This document shows, piece by piece, positions 15,068 through 24,345 of a stretch of 64,000 nt of DNA (the first letter of the stretch is position 1; every line of letters starts with the position of its first letter). The stretch spans positions 304,646-368,645 of the forward strand of contig NZ_JAAMPJ010000011.1 in assembly GCF_011067745.1 (NCBI RefSeq), in the 5' to 3' direction. The translations under genes were made by a program, and so were the position numbers. The notes beneath the pieces were generated by a model that had not been told where the DNA came from, made no database searches, and worked only from the letters and a program-made list of their open reading frames with translations. The stretch comes from Lentzea alba (GTDB taxonomy: Bacteria; Actinomycetota; Actinomycetes; Mycobacteriales; Pseudonocardiaceae).

Positions 15068-18000
15068 CGGCCCACAGGTCACGCAGAGCGACGGCGGTGG
15101 CCAGTTCGGCCGGTCGTTCCCGGCGCTCCCACAGGGCGATGGCCTCGGTCAGGGCCTTGATCGCGGTGGTCGGGTGGCCGGCGTGGTGGGCTGCCCGCGC
15201 GTACTGCACGAGGGTGGCGGCGAGGTGCGGCTCGAACCGTTCGGACGACGCCTGCGCGGCGCGTCGGTAGAGCTCCACCGCCTGTTCGACCTGGGGCAAC
15301 GCGTCGGACACCAGCGAGGCCAGGCAAGCACGTGCGGCGGCGTAGCGGTGGATGTGCGCCCATTTGTTCTTGCGGTAGAGCTCCTCGGCCAGTTCCACCG
15401 CCTCCTGCGCGGCGGACAGCGCGAGGTCGGCGCGGTGTGCTTCCGCGGCGCGTTCGGCGAGGTTGACGAGCGCCTCGGCCAGTTCCGGTGAGTACTCGGC
15501 GGACTGGGTGGCGGCGAGGCTGCGCAGGATCCGCACGGCCTGCAGAACGTCCTGCAGCGCGTTCGGCGCGTTGCCGGCGCGGGCCTTCTGCCTGCCGAGG
15601 TTCGCGAGCGCGGAGCCCAGATTCGCGTTCGGGCGGGCCCACTGCCGCAGCTGCAGCTTGCGCAGGCGTGTCTCGGCGTCCTCGGCCACGGTCAGCGCCT
15701 GCGCCGGGAAGTCGAGCTCGCCCAGCAGTTCGCTCTGCAGGATCAACGCCTCGCACAGGTTCGGCGTGTGCACCCGCGGCTCGGTCAGCACGAGACGGCG
15801 GTACTCGGTCGTCGCGCGTTCGGCCGACGCCAGCGCGGCTTCCGGCAGGCCCGCGCGGGCCTGGCTGTGCGCCAGCCTCAGGAACAACGGCGCGTCCCGG
15901 ACGGGACCCGCGTCGGCCTGGCGCAACCTGCGCCGCACCAGCAGGTCTTCCAACTCCGCGATCGCCGGGGCGAGACGCACGTCCGGTTCGTCGCGCAACG
16001 CGTGGCTGATCACGTCGAGCAGGTCGGTGTCGGCGTGCCCGACGACCGACAGGATCGTGGGCGCGCCCGCCGCGGCCAGCAGTCCCGGCCGGGCCCGCAC
16101 GAGCGGCTTGAGGTGATCGGTGGCGATCTTCGCGAACCTCGTCGCGGCGTGGCCGAGCGCGGTCAGCGCGTGCGCCTCGGCCTTCGCGACATCGGGGTCC
16201 TCGCGGGGAAACGTGCCCGCCGCGATCGAGCTCACCAGCCCCAGCGCCCATCCGGGGTCGACGCCGAGGTCCGCGTCGCGGTCGACCAGCACGCCCGCGA
16301 GCAGGTGGTCCGCGAGCTGGCAGCGGCCGAGCGGGTCGAGCGCGTCCTGGTCGAGCGGGTAGAGGCGTTCGTAGGCGGCGAGCAACGGCCGCCAGTCGTC
16401 CTCGGAGTCGATCAGTCCGAAGTGGAGGCTCAGTTCCCTGGCCACGCCGACGTGCAACGGCCGCAGCAGCGTGGCGAGCAGGACGAGTGCCGCGAGCTGG
16501 ACGGCGTGCGCGGACTCGCGTTGCTCGCGGTGGAGATGTTCGTGGCGCAGCACCGCTTTCGCGGCACCGGTCTTGCCCACCGGTCCCTTCAGCACGTCCA
16601 GCGCGGCCGCGACCGCCGTGAGCTCCGCGTCCTCGGCACGACCCCGGTCGCGGGCGCGCAACGACGACAGGTCCTCGCCCGCCGCGTCCGCCACGACGTC
16701 GACGATCGCCGCGAACAGGTCGGCCGAGGCGCGATGAGGCTGTTCCGGCAACAGCTTCTGCACGCCCAGGTCCACTCCGGACGCTTCGAACGAGCGGGTG
16801 ATCGCGTTCCACCAGTGCCCGGCGTCGGGCGAGAGCAGCAGCACGCGGGTCGGTGTGTCGTCGTCCAGCAACGCGCTGAGCATGCCCAGCAGGTGCTGCG
16901 GGTGCCACGAGTCCGCGCGGTCCACCACGAGCAGGACGCCGCTGCTGCCCGGCTGCGGCTTGTCGGCCCGCAACCACTGTGCGGCGGCCGGGTCCTGCCG
17001 GCCGCGGTAGACGTGCCAGCCGTGTTGCTCGCTCTCCGCAGCGATCTGGGTGGCCAGCCGGATCCGGTGCTCCTCGGTCCACCCGTGCAGCAGCCGGATC
17101 GCCGACCGGGTGTCCCGCGCGAGCCACTTGTGCAGCCTGGTCAGCGCGTTCGGGTCGACCGGGATGGTGTCGAGCACCTTCATCAGCAACGCCACGGGCT
17201 GCCCCTGCCGCGCCCGGCCACCGGTCTCGAACCGCACCGGCTGCAACCAGAACCGGGCGGGTTCGCCCTGGGCGCCCTCGACCTGGACGAGCACCGGTGA
17301 CGCGTGCACGGCGCCGCCGATCGCCTCGGGGATCTCGAACACCCGCCCGTCGAGCGTGCGCAGCCGGACCGCGCCGGGGCGCTTCGGCCGGTAGTGGGTG
17401 ATCTTGCGCAGGGACAGCCACCGCGACCGTTCGCTGCCGTTGTCGAACACTTCGACGAACGGCGGCACGTGGTGCGGCAGCTTGATCGTGATGCCGCCCT
17501 CGACACCCTCGCCGAGCACCAGCACGCCGTCGTCCCAGCGCACCCCGATGATCCGGCGCATGGTCGTGTCGGCGCCGCCGTGCGCGACCGGGACGAGGAT
17601 CTCCTCGATGACCTTGCGGTCCATGCCCTTCGGCTCGGCCGAGATGTCGTCCGACCGCAGCTTCCGCGCGTTCAGCACGAGGTGCCAGCCGTCGTTGCTG
17701 TGCAACACCGGCGCGGGCAGCCGGGACATCGCGTCGATCACCCAGCCGGCCACGCCGTCGCGCAGCTCGACCGTGATCGCCTTGGAAGCGCTGCGCAGCA
17801 ACGCCTGCGCCTGCGACAGTCCCTTCTCCCCGCCGGTGCAGGCGAGCCACGTGACCTGTTCCTCCAGCGCCAGCGCGGGGGAGAGGTTGACGTGCACGCG
17901 TTCGACGGCCGCCCGCAACGCGGCCAACGCCCGCGCGTCGAACAGGTCGAGCCGAGCGCGCAGGGGTTCGAGCAGGTCCGGCCGCAACGCCACGACCTGC

Positions 18001-18197
18001 CGTTGCCGGGCCCCGACCCACTCGCTGAACCAGAAGTCGGACTCCGCGCCGACGTCGAGGTGCGGCAGCACGGCCAGCCTGACCTCGCGGACCAGCTCCG
18101 CCTCGATCCGGGTCGCGGTGCTCAGCGCGACGGCCAGCAGCACGTCCGGCCGCGGCCGCTCGCGGGACAGCTCGGCCCGCAGCCGTTCGCGGATCAC
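15054..18197 (-). CDS. Large TPR protein of the MoxR-vWA module (VMAP/FxsT-like)
   Basis: A 1047-residue protein starting at the GTG at 18195-18197, which overlaps the stop of the preceding vWA-like gene (GTGA). Residues 1-350 are an unassigned alpha/beta region. Residues about 360-520 resemble a STAND/NACHT-type NTPase: LLVVDRADSW (422-431) stands where Walker B belongs, but no proper GxxxxGK[ST] is found before it (LLHGWTEEHRIRLATQ at 369-384). The last 275 residues are helical TPR repeats (DAPLFLRLAHSQARAGLPEAA onward, then ALANLGRQKARAGNAPNAL). By position and build it corresponds to the third partner of MoxR-vWA ternary conflict systems, expected to link sensing to the effector. The longer upstream frame is rejected for its Arg/Ala-rich out-of-frame composition. 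Confidence 0.72.
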   Translation of the reverse strand: MIRERLRAELSRERPRPDVLLAVALSTATRIEAELVREVRLAVLPHLDVGAESDFWFSEWVGARQRQVVALRPDLLEPLRARLDLFDARALAALRAAVERVHVNLSPALALEEQVTWLACTGGEKGLSQAQALLRSASKAITVELRDGVAGWVIDAMSRLPAPVLHSNDGWHLVLNARKLRSDDISAEPKGMDRKVIEEILVPVAHGGADTTMRRIIGVRWDDGVLVLGEGVEGGITIKLPHHVPPFVEVFDNGSERSRWLSLRKITHYRPKRPGAVRLRTLDGRVFEIPEAIGGAVHASPVLVQVEGAQGEPARFWLQPVRFETGGRARQGQPVALLMKVLDTIPVDPNALTRLHKWLARDTRSAIRLLHGWTEEHRIRLATQIAAESEQHGWHVYRGRQDPAAAQWLRADKPQPGSSGVLLVVDRADSWHPQHLLGMLSALLDDDTPTRVLLLSPDAGHWWNAITRSFEASGVDLGVQKLLPEQPHRASADLFAAIVDVVADAAGEDLSSLRARDRGRAEDAELTAVAAALDVLKGPVGKTGAAKAVLRHEHLHREQRESAHAVQLAALVLLATLLRPLHVGVARELSLHFGLIDSEDDWRPLLAAYERLYPLDQDALDPLGRCQLADHLLAGVLVDRDADLGVDPGWALGLVSSIAAGTFPREDPDVAKAEAHALTALGHAATRFAKIATDHLKPLVRARPGLLAAAGAPTILSVVGHADTDLLDVISHALRDEPDVRLAPAIAELEDLLVRRRLRQADAGPVRDAPLFLRLAHSQARAGLPEAALASAERATTEYRRLVLTEPRVHTPNLCEALILQSELLGELDFPAQALTVAEDAETRLRKLQLRQWARPNANLGSALANLGRQKARAGNAPNALQDVLQAVRILRSLAATQSAEYSPELAEALVNLAERAAEAHRADLALSAAQEAVELAEELYRKNKWAHIHRYAAARACLASLVSDALPQVEQAVELYRRAAQASSERFEPHLAATLVQYARAAHHAGHPTTAIKALTEAIALWERRERPAELATAVALRDLWADESA

Positions 18198-19165
18198 GAC
18201 GCCTTCCCCAGCGCCGCCCGCACCACCCCGACCGTGGTCCCGCGATCCCAGCAGACGACCGGCATCAGCGCGGTCAGCCAGCCGGGCCACCGGTCCCGCG
18301 GGAACGGCACCAGGGCCACCACCCGGCACTCCCGCTGCCGCAGCCGGCAGACGTAGTTCTCCCACGCGTTGCGTTCCACCCGGCCCCAGCGGATGCCGAA
18401 ACCGGCGAGCACGAGCACCGCGCGTCCCGGCTCGGGATCCCGGTGGCCGCGGCGCATCCGGCGCGGTGAGCCGTCCAGCACGCTCACCCCGGTCAGCGCC
18501 TCGCCGACGACGCCGCGGATCGCGCCGAGGAGCGTCTGCTGGTCGCGCCGGAACAACGACATGCCCTCGGACTGGTCGACCAGCACGTGCGCCCCGAACC
18601 GCAGCGTCGGCCGGGGCAGCCGCGGCAGCTCGCGCACCGCCCGGGCCGACGCCGTCTGCTCGACCAGCGCGGGCACGTCGATCTCGCTGTCCGGCGCGTG
18701 CCGCGACAGCAACGCCTGCACGACGGCGGACGTGGTCGCGCGCCGCAGCAACGGTTCGTGCGGAGGGTCCGCGATCAGCTGCTTCTCGGTGATCCGCGGG
18801 AGATCGGGCACGGCGTCGGTGGTCCACGGCTGGTCGGGCCTCTCCGTCCACGACTCCTGCAGGCCGACCATCGGGCCCTGCTCGCGTGCCTCCGGCTCAC
18901 CGGTCGCGCGGCTGCTGCGGACCACGCGTTCCGCGGTGGTGGCAGGCTGCTCGTGCCATGGCTGTTCGGCCACCTCGGTGGCGTGCAGCCGCGTCGGCGC
19001 GAAAACGGGCTCAGGTTCCTCGATCTCGGCCCGGCGGTGGGGGTCGAGGTCCACGCCGAGCATGCGCGCGATCTGGCGCACCAGCTCGGGATCGGGGGTG
19101 GTGCCCGGCGGTGTCTCGGCGGCGACCGCGCGCACCACGTCCCCGAGCCACGTCGCGGGCGTCAC
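18194..19165 (-). CDS. vWA-like protein of the MoxR module (SAV_2336-like)
   Basis: A 323-residue protein, GTG start at 19163-19165 overlapping the MoxR stop by 4 bases. An N-terminal helical segment (LVRQIARMLGVDL) is followed by a charged, probably disordered linker (45-140). The C-terminal alpha/beta domain has LRFGAHVLVDQSEGMSLFRRD (189-207), where DQSEG replaces the DxSxS metal site of von Willebrand A domains. Strands such as RAVLVLAGFGIRWGRV and CRVVALVPFP follow. MoxR ATPases act on vWA partners. The layout matches proteins annotated as SAV_2336-related in streptomycetes, which sit beside MoxR genes. The family name is recalled from memory. Confidence 0.7.
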   Translation of the reverse strand: MTPATWLGDVVRAVAAETPPGTTPDPELVRQIARMLGVDLDPHRRAEIEEPEPVFAPTRLHATEVAEQPWHEQPATTAERVVRSSRATGEPEAREQGPMVGLQESWTERPDQPWTTDAVPDLPRITEKQLIADPPHEPLLRRATTSAVVQALLSRHAPDSEIDVPALVEQTASARAVRELPRLPRPTLRFGAHVLVDQSEGMSLFRRDQQTLLGAIRGVVGEALTGVSVLDGSPRRMRRGHRDPEPGRAVLVLAGFGIRWGRVERNAWENYVCRLRQRECRVVALVPFPRDRWPGWLTALMPVVCWDRGTTVGVVRAALGKAS

Positions 19166-20073
19166 AACGACCTCTGCGCCGAGTCGCTCCCGGTCTCCTT
19201 GTTGAAGATCATCTTGAGGACGGGTGTCAGCTCCGCGTGACCGGCCGAGGTGATCCCCACGCCCAGGCACGCCCTGATGGCGTCGATGAACTCGGCGGTG
19301 CTCGGCCGCCGGCGCCGGTCGGTGTCGGCCTTCGCCCGTGCCTTCTCCAGCGCCTTGATCAGGTCGTCCAGCGGGTAGTCCACCTCGGTGCCGACGTGCA
19401 TCGCGGCGATCTTGCGCAGGTCCTGCTCGTCGTGTTCGCGCACCTGGTGCACCACGCAGCGCCGGACGAACGCGGGCGGCAGCTCCCGTTCCTGGTTGGA
19501 GGTGATGATGATCAGGCACGGCGGGTCGGACGTCTCCTGCACGACCTTCGCGTCGCTGAGGTCCGTGATGGTGAAGTGCCGGCCCGCCAACGGGACCAGC
19601 AGGCTGTTCGGCACGTCCGGGTCGGCCTTGTCGATCTCGTCGATCAGCACGACGGCGCTGCGGTCGCGCCGCTTCTGCACCGAGTTCCAGTCCTGGTACG
19701 GCTCCGTGGGCCGGGGCAGACTCAACGCGTCCGTCCGGTCGAAGGCCCACCACAGCACGCCCGGCGTGACGTAGTCGTCGTCCCGCACGCCTTCCCGGCG
19801 CACCTGGGCGTCGCCGAGCCTGCGGACGCTGTCGAACGACCACAGCAGATCCCGCGCCGTGGTGCGGGCGGTGACGACGTGCTCGTAGTAGCGCAGGTCG
19901 TAGTCGAACGCGATGTTCTTGGCCAGGCTCGACTTCCCCGAACCCGGAGCGCCGAACAACAGCAGTGGCCGGTTCGTCGCGCGCGCCACCCGCACGGCGA
20001 GACTCAGGTCCTCGGACCGGACGTACTTGCGGCCGTGCTCGGCGATCTGGGTCGCCCCGGTCCCGATGCTCAT
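19162..20073 (-). CDS. MoxR-type AAA+ ATPase
   Basis: A 303-residue single-domain AAA+ protein. Walker A GAPGSGKSSL (41-50), Walker B VVLIDEIDKADPD (141-153), sensor-1 LIIITSNQERELP and the arginine region FVRRCVVHQV are all present. The C-terminal lid ends in a helical part typical of MoxR/RavA-like chaperone ATPases. It uses ATP to remodel a vWA partner, here the next gene. The ATG at 20071-20073 overlaps the TIR stop (ATGA). It is central to the second half of the conflict-type operon. Confidence 0.88.
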   Translation of the reverse strand: MSIGTGATQIAEHGRKYVRSEDLSLAVRVARATNRPLLLFGAPGSGKSSLAKNIAFDYDLRYYEHVVTARTTARDLLWSFDSVRRLGDAQVRREGVRDDDYVTPGVLWWAFDRTDALSLPRPTEPYQDWNSVQKRRDRSAVVLIDEIDKADPDVPNSLLVPLAGRHFTITDLSDAKVVQETSDPPCLIIITSNQERELPPAFVRRCVVHQVREHDEQDLRKIAAMHVGTEVDYPLDDLIKALEKARAKADTDRRRRPSTAEFIDAIRACLGVGITSAGHAELTPVLKMIFNKETGSDSAQRSL

Positions 20074-21299
20074 GACGCCTGCCTTCCCACCCCGAGGTGC
20101 GTGCGGATGCGTTCCATCGCGAGTTGCGCGGAACGCTCGTCCTGTTGCGCCACAACGGTGTGGCAGTAGTTCTCGCCGAGGTGCTTGGCGAAGTCCTCCG
20201 GGGTGAGATCGGTGTCCGGCCCGATCACCAGCACCACCATGACGTTCGGCCACGCGTCCCGCGCGGCGAGCACGAGATTCAGCCGTGAGCCGGGGCTGAT
20301 GCCCTCCTTCAGCACGAGGTAGTTGTCCTGGTAGTCGAACCACTCGTACTGGTCGAGCAGGGACAGCTTTCTCTCCTCCCCGAACTCGCCGACCGGCACG
20401 TCTCCGCCCGTCTTCACCTCGACCTGCACCTCGTCCCAGTGCGTCGCCCGGCGGACGAGTTGAACGCCCGTCTCCACCCCGATGCTCGTGCTGAGCACGC
20501 AGACGTGGCGGCGGCTGTGCGGTGCGTCGGGATGCTCCTCGACCGCTCTGTTCGCCACCTCGAGGTCGATCCAGCTGGACGACAGCATCTTGGCGAACAT
20601 CTCTCGCCCGTCGTCGCTCACCTTGGTGAGGAAGTGGTGTTTGGAGTCGACGATCAGGTCCGTGACGGGTCTGTCCAACTTGGACCGGAGGATGCGGAAG
20701 GAGAGCTCCTCCTTGGGCAGCAGCGGTGGCGGCTTCGGCTGGTCCTTGAGCTTGCGGTACATCTTCGCGAGCTTGACCTGGTCCTCCGGCAGGTACTCCG
20801 TCATCCGCTTCACCAGCGACATCTCACCCTCGTCGATGCCGCCGAGCACGTCGAGCCGCAGCAGTTCGACGAGCCGGCGCACCGCCTCGTCGACGCCGTC
20901 GGCCGTGACCATCTGCGCCTGCAACGTGTTCACGAGTTGCGTGAACACTCGGTGCCGTGCCCGTTTGACCCGTGCGGTGTCGATCCCGACGAGGATGGGG
21001 ATGATCCGGTAGTGCTTGTCGTCGGGCTGGTCGAGCATCTGCTGGACCTCGCGGCGCACCCACTTGCTGCGCAGGGCGTTCTCGTCGATCAGGACGACGC
21101 CGAGGTGGCTGTCGTTGATCGCCCGGCGGATGCCCTCCTCCCACCGCGTGCCCTCGTGCAGGAAGTTCCGGTCGGCCTGGATCCGGCACGACTCGATCGG
21201 GAACCGGGCGATCAGCTCGTCCAGCAGCCGCGACGCGGTGCCGTCCGGCGCGGACGAGGTGCTGTGGCTGACGAAGACGTCCCACAGGTAGTCCGTCAC
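20070..21299 (-). CDS. TIR-domain protein, likely effector
   Basis: A 409-residue protein. The N-terminal TIR domain (about 1-140) begins LWDVFVSHS, has the BB-loop region QADRNFLHEGTRWEEGI and a core strand SHLGVVLIDENALRSKWVRREV. Glu84, in the SKWVRRE motif, is where NADase TIRs keep the catalytic glutamate. The C-terminal 270 residues (EEHPDAPHSRRHVCVLSTSIGV, WFDYQDNYLVLKEGISPGSRL, PNVMVVLVIGPDTDLTPEDF) form an unassigned domain. The GTG start at 21297-21299 follows AAGGAG and overlaps the upstream stop. TIR domains in bacterial immunity degrade NAD+ on activation. Here it probably is the toxic output, gated by the MoxR/vWA/TPR proteins that follow. Confidence 0.8.
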   Translation of the reverse strand: MTDYLWDVFVSHSTSSAPDGTASRLLDELIARFPIESCRIQADRNFLHEGTRWEEGIRRAINDSHLGVVLIDENALRSKWVRREVQQMLDQPDDKHYRIIPILVGIDTARVKRARHRVFTQLVNTLQAQMVTADGVDEAVRRLVELLRLDVLGGIDEGEMSLVKRMTEYLPEDQVKLAKMYRKLKDQPKPPPLLPKEELSFRILRSKLDRPVTDLIVDSKHHFLTKVSDDGREMFAKMLSSSWIDLEVANRAVEEHPDAPHSRRHVCVLSTSIGVETGVQLVRRATHWDEVQVEVKTGGDVPVGEFGEERKLSLLDQYEWFDYQDNYLVLKEGISPGSRLNLVLAARDAWPNVMVVLVIGPDTDLTPEDFAKHLGENYCHTVVAQQDERSAQLAMERIRTHLGVGRQAS

Positions 21300-23269
21300 G
21301 GTTGCTCCTTTCCCGCCAACGGGGTGAGGTGCGCGTGCCAGTCGTCGTTCTGCTCGACCAGCACTCGTTCGCAGGCCGCGACGAACGCGTCGCCGGCCGC
21401 GTGATCGGGGTCGTCCGGCAGCTCCTTGAGCAACCGCCGCAACTCCTTCGCCGTCCTGCGATACCGGGCGCACAGCCGTTGGTAACCGATCTGCGTGACG
21501 TGCGCGGCGACGATGCCCGCGATGGCGGTGCACACCCCGGCCCACACCGCGATGTCCTGACCCCACAGCGGTGCCAGCAGCGACAACATCGCCGCCATGA
21601 ACCCGAACCCGACCTCGACGACCTTCGCGATCTCCAGCCCGGTCTCGTACCTGTCCGCTTTGGACTGGTGGTAGTCGATCTGCCCGGTGACGCGGACCCT
21701 GACGTAGCTGTCCAGGTCGTGGATCTTCGGCGGGTGCTCCCGGCGCCGGACCGGCCCGCTGACCCCCTCGTGGGTGATGAGCAGCTTCTTCAGCAGCTGG
21801 GCGGCGTTGGACGTGCGGTACCGGCCGGCGCCGACGAGGTACGTGCACAGTTCGGAGGTGATCTCCTCGGACGACCGGCGCGCGTCCGCCCACCGTTGCC
21901 GTTCCCTCGGCTCCTTCGAGGTGCGCAACCAGGTGCCGATCGAGACGACCGCCGCCGTGGTCACGCCCACGACGATCATCCAGGCCTGGTCGACCGGCGC
22001 GAGCTGGGAGGCCAGCACGGCGCCGATCGCGCCCATGATCAGCGCGACCAGCCCGAGCAGCCGGTAGAGGAAGACCTTCGTCTTGGACCGGCTCGCGGTT
22101 TCCGACCACTGCTGCTGCCGGTGCCTCACCTCGTCGACCAGCTTCGCGTCGATCTCCGGCCGGGCGGGAGGCGCCGGTGCCGTCACGGCAGCCGGTTCGT
22201 ACACCCGCACGTCAGCGCGCGAACGGCGGCCGAGAGCCTGGTCGACGGCGTCGCGGTCGAAGGGGGTCAGGTGTTCGGCGAGGTAGTTGACGCGTGCCGG
22301 GTGCACCCGTGGATCGGCGATCGCCGCCAGTCCGCGCTCGCGCACCTCGATCCGGTCCGTGGTGCGGACGAGTTCGGCGAGCCGGGAAAGTCCGTCCAGC
22401 AACGGTGCCTCGTGGTGCAGGACGCGGTCCCACTCGTCTTCGGCGACGGGTGGCGGCGGTGGCGGGACCGGGGTGGCCACCGGTCCGATGACCATCGTCG
22501 GTTGCTCGTCCGGTGCGGGCCGGTCGTTGTCGCTCTGCTGCCGGTCGCCGTCCAGCAGTGCTTCCGCCTGTTGGTAGGCGTTGTGCTGGGGGCTCAGCTC
22601 GATGGCGACGTTCGTCCGCACGCGGCCGGACTCGGGACCGAGGAAGTTGCCGGGCGGTTCGGAGAGGAAGACGAGCCGCGGCAGGAACCGCCGGGGAGCG
22701 TCGTCCTGTTCGTAGGTGGAGAACGTCCACACCTGGTCCGGCAGCACCTCGCGGATCCGCCAGACGACCGGCAGGCGTAGCTCGTCGGGCACGCCGATGA
22801 CGGAGAAGGAGCCGTTCTGCCACGACCGGACCGTGGCCAGGATCGACACCAGCATCTCGCGGTCCACTTCGGACGACCTGTTCGTAGTGGTGAAGTCGTG
22901 CGGCCCCAACACGTCCAGCTGGTCGCCGGCTGGTCGTGCCTCCTGCCAGCCGTCCCAGGCCGTCAGCTGCGGCGCCATCCGCGCGATGGTCTCGCCGGAA
23001 CCGATGAGCGCGTGTGCCACGCCACGGCCTTTGTCGGCCGGCCGGGCCGACCGGCGCACCAGCGCCGCCGTTCCGTCGCCGAAGTCGAGGTGGCTGAACG
23101 CCGCGGCCGGTGGTGGCACGCGATCCGGCTGGCTGAGCAGCCGCACGTGCTCGCGCAGCTTGTCGTGCCACGCGAACCGCGCTTCCCGGCCGCTGAACGA
23201 CCACGCCACCGGCGCCATGCCCGCGTCGTCGGTGAACGCGACGATCATCTGGTCGAGCCGGCCGGTCAT
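21296..23269 (-). CDS. GAP1-like protein with C-terminal SLATT-type 2TM region
   Basis: A 657-residue protein. Residues 1-240 form a soluble domain (GRGVAHALIGSGETIARMAP, FSVIGVPDELRLPVVWRI) resembling the N-terminal part of GTPase-associated protein 1 families. A Pro-rich linker (260-276) and a helical region (280-395) follow. Two transmembrane pairs lie at 400-448 and about 553-592. After the first pair comes a motif-rich charged helix (RTSKEPRERQRWADARRSSEEI) of SLATT/DUF4231 style. SLATT proteins are proposed pore-forming effectors in nucleotide- or NTPase-gated immunity. Starts at ATG 23267-23269 (ATGA overlap with the GTPase gene) and overlaps the TIR start by GTGA. The N-terminal family call is tentative. 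Confidence 0.62.
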   Translation of the reverse strand: MTGRLDQMIVAFTDDAGMAPVAWSFSGREARFAWHDKLREHVRLLSQPDRVPPPAAAFSHLDFGDGTAALVRRSARPADKGRGVAHALIGSGETIARMAPQLTAWDGWQEARPAGDQLDVLGPHDFTTTNRSSEVDREMLVSILATVRSWQNGSFSVIGVPDELRLPVVWRIREVLPDQVWTFSTYEQDDAPRRFLPRLVFLSEPPGNFLGPESGRVRTNVAIELSPQHNAYQQAEALLDGDRQQSDNDRPAPDEQPTMVIGPVATPVPPPPPPVAEDEWDRVLHHEAPLLDGLSRLAELVRTTDRIEVRERGLAAIADPRVHPARVNYLAEHLTPFDRDAVDQALGRRSRADVRVYEPAAVTAPAPPARPEIDAKLVDEVRHRQQQWSETASRSKTKVFLYRLLGLVALIMGAIGAVLASQLAPVDQAWMIVVGVTTAAVVSIGTWLRTSKEPRERQRWADARRSSEEITSELCTYLVGAGRYRTSNAAQLLKKLLITHEGVSGPVRRREHPPKIHDLDSYVRVRVTGQIDYHQSKADRYETGLEIAKVVEVGFGFMAAMLSLLAPLWGQDIAVWAGVCTAIAGIVAAHVTQIGYQRLCARYRRTAKELRRLLKELPDDPDHAAGDAFVAACERVLVEQNDDWHAHLTPLAGKEQP

Positions 23270-24345
23270 CTGCCGACCTCCGCGGCGGCGGGGTGCTCGA
23301 CGAGCCCGATCATCGCGAGCAGGGCGAGCAACGGTTGCAGCACGCGGGCGGGGCGGACACCTCGCGGGTAGCGGCCGTTCTCGTCGACCGGCGATCCGGT
23401 GGCGGACACGGCGTGCAGCGTGCCCCTGGCGAACGTCTCGAAGGCCTTCAACAGTTGGGGCGCGCCGTGCTGGTCGAGGAACGCGTAGAGGTCCCGGCTC
23501 TCGGCCCGGAACGGCGCGGCGTCGAGCGGCGCACGGGTGTCGTCGCGGCGCAGCCAGTGATCGACGGGATCGGCGTACCGGATCTCGTCGGCCTTGGTCA
23601 GCACCACGGCGACCGGCAGGTCCCGGAACCCGGGGCGCTGCTTGATCCGCTTCAGCGCGATGTCGATCGCGGGGTTGAGCTCGTTGTCGGGCAGCCCGAA
23701 CAGCGACGGCAGCGCGGACGTCGGCTGGTCGACGAACATGAGCGCGGTGGCCGCCAGGACGAACTGGCCGCCGAGCTTCTGCTTGCCGGGGTTGTTGAAG
23801 TCCTCACCGGCGACGTCGAAGAACACCACCGGCCGAGCCCGGTCTCCCGGCGTCCGCACCAGCAGGTAGGTCGTGAAGTCCTGCTTGAGGTCCTCGGTGG
23901 CGCCGAGCTTCTCACCCTGCATGAGCGCTTTGACCTGTGCCTCGAACTTCTCGTGCCGCAGTTCGTCCGCCGGCTCGAAGTCGAGGCCGTGATGGCGCAG
24001 GCCGCCGCGCAACGCGGCGTGGATCATCGTGGCCAGCAGGTGGGTCTTGCCGGACCTGCCGGACCCGATCAGCCCGATGATGATCGGCTCGCCGTGGTCG
24101 CGGTAGGTGATCGGCAGGAAGTGCTCCTGGTGCTCCCGGCCGGGGTTCGGGCACTTGACGTAACAACTCCCGCGCCGGTCCGTGCGCACGATCGGGTTGT
24201 TCAGGTGGGCCAGATCGACCTTCACCCACCGGCCACCGACGTTCTGGTCGGTTTCCGGCCGGTACAACTCGTCTTCCCGCCAGGGGAAGAAGCCGAGGCA
24301 GATCGGGCACAGGACGTGCTGGGGTTCCGGGGGAGCGGTCATCAC
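23266..24345 (-). CDS. Zinc-ribbon GTPase (TRAFAC-like / DO-GTPase type)
   Basis: A 359-residue protein. An N-terminal zinc ribbon (Cys13-x2-Cys16 and Cys61-x3-Cys65) precedes a P-loop GTPase: G1 GSGRSGKT (94-101), G3-like VVFFDVAGEDF (173-183) and G4 VVLTKADEI (247-255, TKAD). No membrane segment is seen. This combination matches GTPases of the GTPase-centred ternary conflict systems, whose role is thought to be a nucleotide-gated switch between sensor and effector. The GTG at 24345 gives a 4-base overlap with the pseudokinase stop, as elsewhere in the chain; the ATG three bases later (24342) is equally possible. The gene directly precedes the GAP1/SLATT protein, its likely partner. Confidence 0.78.
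   Translation of the reverse strand: MMTAPPEPQHVLCPICLGFFPWREDELYRPETDQNVGGRWVKVDLAHLNNPIVRTDRRGSCYVKCPNPGREHQEHFLPITYRDHGEPIIIGLIGSGRSGKTHLLATMIHAALRGGLRHHGLDFEPADELRHEKFEAQVKALMQGEKLGATEDLKQDFTTYLLVRTPGDRARPVVFFDVAGEDFNNPGKQKLGGQFVLAATALMFVDQPTSALPSLFGLPDNELNPAIDIALKRIKQRPGFRDLPVAVVLTKADEIRYADPVDHWLRRDDTRAPLDAAPFRAESRDLYAFLDQHGAPQLLKAFETFARGTLHAVSATGSPVDENGRYPRGVRPARVLQPLLALLAMIGLVEHPAAAEVGR

Noticed and set aside
15079..18021. A 980-codon minus-strand frame overlapping the TPR gene in another phase.
   Set aside because: Its composition (Arg, Ala, Gly, Pro) is that of an out-of-phase shadow; the TPR frame has TPR motifs and fits the 4-base overlaps.
18198..18851. A longer start for the TPR gene.
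   Set aside because: The added 217 residues are low-complexity and overlap the vWA-like gene fully; the GTG at 18197 overlaps its stop as in the rest of the chain.
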